Source: Beverwykella pulmonaria (Eukaryota > Ascomycota > Dothideomycetes > Pleosporales > Melanommataceae). Taken from it: DNA of 64,000 nt. Numbering within the stretch: position 1 is the stretch's first letter; each line of letters starts with the position of its first letter. The stretch lies in assembly GCA_001599595.1 (NCBI GenBank), contig BCHH01000007.1, forward strand, positions 2,064,719 to 2,128,718, in the 5' to 3' direction. The notes beneath the pieces are model-generated. The model searched no databases and was not told where the DNA came from. It worked only from the letters and a program-made list of their open reading frames with translations. The position numbers were made by a program, and so were the translations under genes. Positions 56,345 through 64,000 of the stretch are shown piece after piece.

Positions 56345-59012
56345 TTAGCCTTCAACACCTTCGACTTTCCTTAAGAACTCCCGTACCCTCCCAACTTCCA
56401 CGCCGTCGAGCGGATCACTGTCGAGCGCTTGCACCAGGTTCTCGAGCACGCTGTCGATCTTCTCCTCTTCGACCTTGGTACAAAGACTGACAACCTTTCT
56501 GTACATCATCTCCAGTTGCCCGTCCTTCTCTTTGAGCATCCTACTTCTATCCGCTAGATGCCTGTTGTTTTGCACATAGACTTCTAGTCTATGTCGGAGT
56601 GTCTGAATGGAAGGCAACTTCGCGAGAAGAGCCGGGTTCTGTTGAGCCAAGGGTGTGGTATCGAGTGGGAGTGGCGTGGATAGATATGAAGGACCATCAG
56701 AAGCTTTCCGGATGAGATGGTCGCCTGCCGCGCGGAGTTCATTGGGCAACTCATCGCCGTGGACTATGACGCCTGCACCTTCGGCATCGGCGTAGCCTAT
56801 CCTCTTCTTGTCGCGCAGATCGGTGCTGCCTGTCGTTACAGCAAGGGCGTGACGCTGGGGTTCTAACCATCTCTTCAAATTCGTAATTCGTTTCGCGCGG
56901 TCATGTCTAACGCGAAGACGCGCACGGAGCGTCTCCAACCGCTGTTGCTCTACCTTTTGCAATGCGGAGAGTTGGGCTATGGTGTCATTTGTGCGGTCAA
57001 TGTTGTCCTGCTTTAGGCGTGCTTCTTGTGCGAATTGCATGCTTGCGCCCTGGAGGATGCCGCTCATGACTGCATACCCGATTAGTGAAGGTTTCTTATG
57101 CGAGAATACGATGCCTTACGCGGCTGAATCTCCCTACTTGTCTCCTCCACCTTACTTAGTGGTGCCTTCACCTTGCTTGGGCTATTCACTGCCGTCGGGG
57201 CATCAACATCTGCGTCATTTCCGACACCGAAATCGACCGGCCGAGTGCCCTTGTGATTTGGTATGGATGGATCAGCTTGAACCTCCATCAATTGCGAGAT
57301 GATGTTCCGGTTCCCTATCCGGGAAGCAAGATTGAGCGCGGTATTGCCAGCTTTGTCTCGGGCATTGACCATCTCTTGCATAAATCGCATCAAGCCAATC
57401 GGTTTTGGATAGTTGCTGTTGCCGTCGAATGAGTTTGACTGGCTGTTCCCGATATTGCTACGCACGAGGTATTCGAGCAGGGCTTCGAGGTAGTATTTGC
57501 TGGATGCTGCTCGGCCTTTAATAGCGCAAGTTACTGCAATGTGATGCAGGATGGTGCGTCCCTGCGCGTCGCGCAGCTCGATAAGTGGTGCGAGTATCTC
57601 CAGTGTTTCCGGAAAACAGCTGTGGTCCAGACTATTGTTGACGGAAACTGCGCTCATCAAGGGCGTTTGACCTGCGGCGTTCCCTCGGAACATGTTCGCT
57701 CCCTTTGATACCAACAGGCGCATCAATGAGACACGAGCGAGTGTTGCCGCCCAGTGCAACGCTGTATTGGAGCTGTTGTCAATAGGCATATCCAGATCGG
57801 ATCCAGAGAGGTGGAGAATGGCCGGGTGGTTGGTGAAGTCTGTCCGGGATTGATCTGCGAATAAATCGGTGAGCATGGCCTGCTTTTCTTCGGAGACCTT
57901 GTCGCTGGGATGCGGTAGAGGAGATAGGGCTGTTGGAACCTCTCCGTCCGCGGTAGTCAGATGATGGCCAGTCTGATAGAACGATTCGCTTGGTTCTGTT
58001 GGGGATCCGTGGTCTCGCATTGATACTTCAGCTCCGTTGGGCTGGGAATGGGAAAACGATTCTTCCTGAGAAGTGCGCATCCGTTTCCGAGGAGGTTCCT
58101 GAGCGTCGTCTAAACCTGTGCCATATGCCGAATCAACAAGACCGTTTGCACCAAAGCTACGCTCAGAAGCCAGACTTTGAATGCTCTGCTGGCTGCTTGC
58201 CCGGAACGATTCTTGGCTTCCAATGGGTGCTTGCGAAGGACGGCCCAAGGATCGACGCCCTTGCGAGGAGCTGCCGGGTCGGGGCGCCGGCGAGTTCATA
58301 CGCGCTACTTTGTTCATGGCTGCCAGCGCACTCGTAGCCGTGGAAGAGATGTTGGAGAAAAACGTGCCTCCGACGTTCTGGTTTGCGGTGCGACCGTCCA
58401 TGCTTTGGGTGTAAAATCGCTTCCTGTTTGCGGCCATGGCTTGCTCTTTGGTAGGGGTCTCGATCCCTTGTCCGGCGTTGCCGTCGGCGCTGATGTCGTA
58501 GTCCAGCAGAGGCCTGAGGATGTCTTCGACGCCATATTGCCGACAAAACTCCCTTCCGCGGCGGTAGTTGATCCATGTGCCCTGATATTTACCGTAGCCT
58601 CCCTGGACCTTCTCGTGCTCGCCTGTCAAAATCTCCTTCTCCAGGACTTTGGTGCGCTTTCCTTTGTCGACACCGGCCACTTTGAGGATCTGGGTAGCGT
58701 TGAGCCAGCCGTCAGACCGCCGGCGCATTACGGCGACGCGATTGACTTCCATTTCGTACACGGAGACTCCCGAGTAGACGGCCTGGGACTTGTTAGCACA
58801 CACAGGTTAGCGTAACAAGAGGCGCAATGACGCACAGTGTATATCTGGGGCTTCTCCATGGCGTGCTGCTGGTAGCCATTGAGGTCGGAGAAGGAGCGGT
58901 TGAAGCTGGTGGGAGCGGCCATGATGCCGTGCGGCGAGTTGGCGTACATGACGGGCTGCGACGACGAGCCCGAGGGAAATGAGGATGCCAGCGACGAGCG
59001 CGCGACTTGCAT
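56345..59012 (-). CDS. MBP1: MBF/SBF-type APSES transcription factor
   Basis: Three exons (58836-59012, 57120-58782, 56345-57069) splice in phase to 854 residues. After a 55-residue leader comes the APSES/KilA-N DNA-binding domain (about 60-165): AVYSGVSVYEMEVN, RRRSDGWLNATQILKVAGVDKGKRTKVLEKEI and YGKYQGTWINYRRGREFCRQYGV. Ankyrin repeats follow (NTALHWAATLARVSLMRLLVSKGAN, GQTPLMSAV, GRTILHHIA, GNTALNLASRIGNRNIISQLM). A C-terminal coiled region forms the Swi6-contact domain. Intron 1 falls just before the APSES domain, as usual. The Mbp1/Res-type protein drives G1/S gene expression with a Swi6-like partner. An upstream in-frame ATG exists at 59171; 59012 is preferred on similarity. Confidence 0.93.
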
Positions 59013-59562
59013 TATGTCAGCAGCAGGCGTATGGGGAGTCAGTAGGTCGACGGATGGGCGGGGATGAGGTCGTTCACGCCGGGCAGCACATGGCCTGCGC
59101 ACAACGGTGGACAGGGTCGTGGGAGCACCGAAATGCACCGAGCAACAAGAGGCGCGCGTCTTTTTGCTCACAGTGTCGTCGCGATGGGGAGGACGCGAAT
59201 TGTCGGGGGATCGCGTTGCGGGGAGCGTCGTCAGGCGGTGGTGAATGGAGGCGGAGAGGAGGACGACCGTCGCGCGTGCCGTGTTCGCGTCGAGCCAATC
59301 GCAGCTGGTGTCCCGCTGCCGATGCTGCGTCTGATCCGGCTTTGCTGGCGGAAAACCCTACAGTGCCCTAATGATCACAAACATGAATGCAGTTCTGCCG
59401 TGCGATATTCTAGCTTGCGTTGCATGCATTTGGCTGCCCACGGCCTGCAATTGCCCTAGTGACAGCGCGCACGAAAAATCCATGCGCAGCCGTGACTCAT
59501 CTCTCGTCCCGGGATGATACCACCCACTACATTCGCTCTTCATCCCCTCCTCCCCCACTCAT
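59013..59562. promoter_or_regulatory. Divergent promoter of MBP1 and the LYR gene
   Basis: It contains GACGCGAA at 59192-59199, its reverse complement TTCGCGTC at 59284-59291 and a third CGCGTC at 59155-59160, all sharing the ACGCG core bound by MBF. A CCAAT box lies at about 59294. These would fit autoregulation of MBP1, but the core is short and the region GC-rich. Confidence 0.4.
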
Positions 59563-60828
59563 ATGTTGTCGCCGCTGCAGCATTCCGCCTCGAACCTCAA
59601 GTCCATCCATCTATTCCGTGCCCTCCTCCGCGAAGCCTCGTATCTCCCTGATCTGCACGCCCGCCAGTACTTCCGTCGCTACGTGGTCAACCGCTTCAAA
59701 GCCTATCAGCCGTCGCAGAATGCCACGGCGTCCATAGGCGAGCAAGCCCTCCAAAAATACCGACATAGGGCTCCTAAGCGCCGCCATACGTCCGTAATCA
59801 TCGAACGCACTAGGGCGACGCAGCGCAAAGCTCGCAAAGGCCTCAACTATCTCCGACGCGCAAACCAAGGAGAGCTGCCATGTCTCCAAAAAATCCTGCT
59901 CCTTACGTACGGGCGCACGGGGAAGAGGAAGTACGAGCTCATGGGTGAACTGCTGAAGCCGCAAGTACCCATCCCGGGAGACGGAAGACCGGCTCCCCCG
60001 CGGGAAGGCATCTCCCCACTGCAAAAGCTGTACCACAGCAACCAGCGTTTTCTGTCCTTCTTCGACGCCCCGAAGAAGAAATCCGCCGATGAGTTCACAA
60101 TCGAGATCTCAGATCGCTATCCTCGCCTGAAGATTGCGATCAAGTCCCAGGTCAACGCCAGCATCGCCATTGGCAGAGATATAAAACGACCCTACCTCCT
60201 CACGCCGATTCGCAACGTCTGGGGACGTCCGATGCCAATCAGGCGCGCGAGGAACAACGTTAGGCGATGGTATGCCGAGACCATGACCAGACTTCTTCCG
60301 CCTCTCCCCAATGACGAGTGGGACAGGCTTCGAGCGCTGGCTGCTGGCGAGAGGTGGATAGAATTCGCAAAACGCCGCACTCCTGTCGTAGAAATGCATC
60401 CGCACCCGAGGAATGACGACGATGGTACAAGAGCGTTGATCGAGGAGGGCATAGCGCTGGATAAGCCGAGCAAGGCGGACAGGCAATGGGGAATCAGCAG
60501 GCCGCACAACATCACCACCCGGTACATGAGGCGGCTGTATCTGAAAATTCTTGCGCTCAGCTGTAAGTTGGAATGGGATGAGAAGCGGAGCAAGTGGAAC
60601 GCCATATGGGGAAACAGAGCCGTGAAGCCTCGAGCATACTCTGCTCCCGTGGATGGTGCGCTCTTTGCTGGAGTTGACTTGGAGGGGAAAGCACCTCGCG
60701 TACCTCGTGTCAAAACAGCCATGAATCCTCCGCCGCTGTTGAAGCAAGAAGGGGCCAATCGGCCAATCGGCAACTTCCGGCGAATTAGTGGGGTTAGGAG
60801 CTTCTCAATTTCTGCCGCCAACATTTGA
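59563..60828 (+). CDS. LYR-motif protein, Cup1-like
   Basis: An intronless 421-residue protein. The N-terminus IHLFRALLREASYLPDLHARQYFRRYVVNRF is a complex 1 LYR-type helix pair (here L-F-R), as in the fungal LYR motif-containing Cup1-like family. It is followed by QKYRHRAPKRRHTSVIIERTRATQRKARKGLNYLRRANQGE. The protein is very basic (many Arg/Lys) and suited to mitochondrial import. The middle holds a folded part (VWGRPMPIRRARNNVRRWYAETM) and the C-terminus ends FSISAANI. LYR proteins serve as adaptors for acyl carrier protein, Fe-S delivery and respiratory or ribosome assembly. The exact role is unknown here. Confidence 0.85.
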   Translation: MLSPLQHSASNLKSIHLFRALLREASYLPDLHARQYFRRYVVNRFKAYQPSQNATASIGEQALQKYRHRAPKRRHTSVIIERTRATQRKARKGLNYLRRANQGELPCLQKILLLTYGRTGKRKYELMGELLKPQVPIPGDGRPAPPREGISPLQKLYHSNQRFLSFFDAPKKKSADEFTIEISDRYPRLKIAIKSQVNASIAIGRDIKRPYLLTPIRNVWGRPMPIRRARNNVRRWYAETMTRLLPPLPNDEWDRLRALAAGERWIEFAKRRTPVVEMHPHPRNDDDGTRALIEEGIALDKPSKADRQWGISRPHNITTRYMRRLYLKILALSCKLEWDEKRSKWNAIWGNRAVKPRAYSAPVDGALFAGVDLEGKAPRVPRVKTAMNPPPLLKQEGANRPIGNFRRISGVRSFSISAANI

Positions 60829-60917
60829 AAAGACCAAAGGGCGTGTTAGGCCACATAAAGTCATACATTCCTCCTGAAAACCCTTCCTACTTCACCCGAC
60901 ACCCAACGACCTTCAAC

Positions 60918-61509
60918 ATGGCATCCGACGGCGCAACAATTCGTCATGCAACTCGCGAAGGTAGTCCACCTCCCCACCCTCCACCAAGACGCCACTGACA
61001 CATTCTCGCTAGATGTACCTATAATCCTTGCGCTGATCCACGAGCTCGCCGTCTACGAAAACGCCGCCTCGTCTGTCCAAGCCACCGAAGAACTCCTCGT
61101 CAAGAACCTCTCATTCGAGCAACCGCCTTCTCACTCGGCAGATCCCTCATCAGAACCCACCTTCACTCCCGGCCATGCAAAGACGATGCTCATAGTAGCC
61201 CCGGAAGGTGAAGTCTGTGGCATGGGCCTCTACTTCTACAACTTCAGCACGTGGACGGGTACACCAGGCATATACCTCGAGGACCTGTACGTCAAGACGG
61301 CGTACCGCAAGAGGGGATATGGGAAGGCGCTTATCAAAATGCTGGCGCAAGAAGTCATCAGGGTGGGAGGCTCAAGATTGTGTTGGGTGTGCTTGAACTG
61401 GAATAAGCCTAGTCTGGAGTTCTATGCCAGCTTAGGCGCGACACGGATGAATGAGTGGGTCGGCCTGAGACTCACGGATGATGCATTGATCAAGGTTGCT
61501 GAGGGCTGA
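60918..61509 (+). CDS. GNAT-family N-acetyltransferase
   Basis: Two exons (60918-60960, 61013-61509) spliced in phase give 179 residues. The 5' end MASDGATIRHATRED is the first GNAT strand, followed by VPIILALIHELAVYENA. The acetyl-CoA site is LEDLYVKTAYRKRGYGKALIKML (R-x-x-G-x-G/A as RKRGYGK), and the late motif VCLNWNKPSLEFYASLGA holds the general-acid Tyr. The pattern is that of diamine/spermidine acetyltransferase-like (SSAT) GNATs: ELAVYENA, YFYNFSTWTGTPGIYLEDLYV. Amine acetylation in the cytosol is expected. The whole protein is intact. Confidence 0.92.
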
Positions 61510-61960
61510 TCGGCGATTGGGGGAAATATGTGGAAGCTGGTAGAGCCGAAGGACTCGAAAGGATATCAGGCGTGTTAGAGGAGTGATATGCGTGGGTCCA
61601 GCATAAAAATGGGCCCCGTTCGAGATCTCGCAGTTTCTATAGTCTTTAGTGATGCATATTGACCCCCACTAAAAAACTTGCCGGATCGTTCCCATCTCTT
61701 TCTCGACCTGCATCGCACAGGGAATTACCTTCTACAAACCCTTGCTGAAATTGCCACGAGTGTCCGGAGCTATGCCTCGCGCTATCTTAACCCGGCGATG
61801 AGAACCTTTCCTATGGAGTCCGAAACCGGGCATAAGAGAGTCATGAAAAATATTAAGTAGGCCATGGGGAGTGGGGAGTGAAAGGTGTGGTACATCACAT
61901 CCAATGTAGCACGTTTCAATTTCGTTTCCCATTAGTGTCTGTCGGGAGTATATAGAATGT
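61510..61960. other. Spacer, nothing recognised
   Basis: The 3' flank of the GNAT gene. No gene or repeat is supported. Confidence 0.4.
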
Positions 61961-61966
61961 GGGAAT

Positions 61967-62049
61967 CACGTGTTGATGTGTAGATCACGTGTGGATCACG
62001 TGGGATGTATGGATCACGTGTGGAGGTACCAATCACGTGTGGACACGTG
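61967..62049. promoter_or_regulatory. Cluster of six CACGTG boxes
   Basis: CACGTG occurs at 61967, 61986, 61997, 62015, 62034 and 62044. Five are preceded by AT (ATCACGTG) and four followed by TG or GG, so the array also looks like a short degenerate tandem repeat. CACGTG is the core of bHLH sites (Cbf1, Pho4 and SREBP-like). No adjacent gene is recognised within 450 bp. Confidence 0.7.
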
Positions 62050-64000
62050 GGCCACTAGCCATACTCGGCTAGTGCACGCGACGGTGAGGTGGATGGTATT
62101 CCCTCTGCTGCACCGCTTCAAGATAGACAAGCACAACGATTTATTACCCCCTTTGAGAACACCCATTGCTATTGCAATAGCCCTGTGAAACCAACAGTGT
62201 CCCTGCTTTAGTTGTGTAGGTATATATAGCCACCTTCTCCTCGTTCCTCCTCTTTTCACTCATGGTGATCCATAGCGCGCGAAAAACCTCTGTGAAGCAC
62301 ACATATGGAGTGGAGCAATAGATGTGGCCGGGATGGCTTGTATGCAAGATGTCGTGCTGTGCCTGCCGATGGATTCTGCTAGCGTACTAGCGGACTACGA
62401 GTGGAGTGGATTTAGAACATCGATCGCAGAAGACAGTTCTTAGGTCCACGTCATGCACTTCGAGTCTCAGAAACACCATATAGATAATCTTCTACCATTT
62501 CATGTCTCCAAACAGGACATGAACCAAGTATGGTCCGTTCTTGTCCAGAACCAGCGTAGACGCGATCCGTATTTGTTTTAAGAAGCCGATGGTAGATCAT
62601 GCACTGCAATGGTTGGTATTTCCGTCCAAGGCGCTATATGAGTTTTAGCCTCTTGGTTGTTAGAGATCTTCGTGCAGGGCATGAATCTACTACTTTGTTG
62701 CCCAACGCTAACATGTCGCTAATCTGGAGATTTTAGTGCACTTGATCTTTCGAGCCGTGGATGTGAACTAGGAAGAAGAAGAAGAAAGACGTGTTTATAC
62801 GGTTGGATGAAGATAAGAAAATCTTTTGGAATGGAGTAGCGTACGGCTAGGGCTGGGTTTGGGGAGGAAATAGATTGGGAAACTTGCAGGCAATTGTTCG
62901 TAGTTTGAGACTCTCTCAAAACTTCCGCGTCTCCATCGCTGAAGCATGTAAGGAGAACTTACTGCGCTATAACTGAGAGTCGTGAGCCTCGCGGATGATG
63001 AAGAATGAATTCAGGACGACTGAAGATTATATTGATGGAATAAGGAGAGGTTGATGGTTGTCGATGGGACACTAGCGCCACACGTGCACTACTCATTCAC
63101 CCATCACTCACAAGTCACATTGCTTTTGCCGCAACCGAAGTTCATACACTCTTACTCCAAAATTTGACAACAAAACATCTTCAGTTGAACACGAGGGCCT
63201 CCTCACCGGACGCGGCCCTCAGGCTCGCCGAGCACCCATTCGTCTCGCGAGTCGCGGCGCAGCCAAGCAGCTCGAATTACCCACGCGAACGATTGATCCC
63301 TGCGCTGCGCCAACGTTTCCGATCTAAAGATACTGTTTTGGGAATTATTTGGCAAAATGCGTGGATTACGGCCTCGGATGATCGACTTTGTGGCGCTCGA
63401 GAACGAGGATATTCCTAGGCTGGTTGAGTAATCGGATGGCGTAACTTAAGTACGAAATTAAGAGATGAAGCTGGCTAAATAATTGTGAGTGAGAGGTGGA
63501 TTATGGTACCTGGGCGTAAGGGACAGGGAAGATGGACTGATTTGTGCATTTGTTGAACCGAAAATGCCCTCATCAATCTCAATTCTTCTTCGCTCTGGGC
63601 CAACATATTGTCTGTGGCCTCGAAGTTATGGAACCCAGCTGTGACACCATGCTTAACTCATCTATTTTTCGGTGTTCAAAATATCAAACGCAGCATCTAG
63701 TTCATCTCGAGCCACGAGTTCTAGCTAGTTCTTCGGCGCCGCCTCCAGACTATCCAAGTTGTCGATGGTATTCAATTCTCAATAATTTTGTGCAAATAAA
63801 CCACGTTGCTTCCAAAACCATCCATCTCGCGTTGTAGAGTCCCGAGAGTGGTCGTCTAATTCTCCATCCAAGTCTCTTAAAATATCAAAACGAATTGAAG
63901 AAGCCTCGTGCCTGTTCATCTCGCCTACGCTTGGCGCGATTTTCTCTCGAGCTTGAAAACGCAATTGAGGAGATGTGAAAACTGGCTGACTTGAGGGTAC
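62050..64000. other. Terminal intergenic region
   Basis: About 2 kb without a recognised gene. A minus frame open from the window edge to 63779 (ending REDGWFWKQRGLFAQNY-like, acidic) could be the last exon of a gene outside the window, but it has no known motif. Confidence 0.35.

Noticed and set aside
63779..64000. Terminal minus frame as a gene exon
   Set aside because: Open to the edge but no motif and no splice site that decides it; left as unassigned.

Overview
The window is nuclear DNA of a filamentous ascomycete. Every intact gene has short GT-AG introns (about 44-65 nt, one of 207 nt) spliced at fungal consensus sites. The families are fungal: an MBF-type APSES factor, Spo7, a Cld1-like hydrolase, Pth11-like rhodopsin proteins, zf-3CxxC, BTB, cytochrome P450 and GMC oxidoreductase genes. 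The gene mix, together with AT-rich transposon relics full of C-to-T type stop codons (RIP-like), points to a Dothideomycete. That placement is inference.

Layout. 1-26 kb is accessory. It holds a pseudokinase, a Ure2-type glutathione transferase, a Pth11-like gene broken by a 717-bp hAT-like element, and AT-rich debris with a Copia 3' end. A patatin relic, a large polytopic membrane protein, a foldback element, an LTR, a LINE 3' end, a P450, a secreted protein and a 3CxxC protein follow. The stretch ends with a Fot1/pogo relic carrying a nested solo LTR and a BTB gene with an early stop. 27-41 kb is gene-dense: a single-pass membrane protein, a GFA/CENP-V protein, an ABHD12-like hydrolase with an 8-nt micro-exon, small membrane-protein remnants, a Cld1/ABHD5-like lipase, Spo7 and a secreted M6 metalloprotease. 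41-52 kb is accessory again: three copies of a dispersed repeat, relics of a beta-propeller gene, a Zn2Cys6 gene and a second Pth11-like gene, a coiled-coil protein and an intact secreted GMC oxidoreductase. 52-61.5 kb is core-like: a divergent sugar transporter/GH51 arabinofuranosidase pair, an Mbp1-type transcription factor divergent from a LYR/Cup1-like protein, and a GNAT acetyltransferase. The last 2.5 kb has no recognised gene but holds six CACGTG boxes in 83 bp.

How the parts relate. The GH51 enzyme and the transporter share one 516-bp promoter region and plausibly form a unit for arabinose-oligosaccharide use. The Cld1-like lipase and Spo7 are neighbouring lipid-homeostasis genes. I found no biosynthetic core enzyme, so the P450 is not evidence of a metabolite cluster. 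The most informative structures are four insertions with matching target-site duplications (hAT-like in the Pth11 gene, one LTR nested in Fot1, two solo Copia-type LTRs). In the hAT and Fot1 cases, removing the insert and one duplication rejoins the interrupted reading frame.
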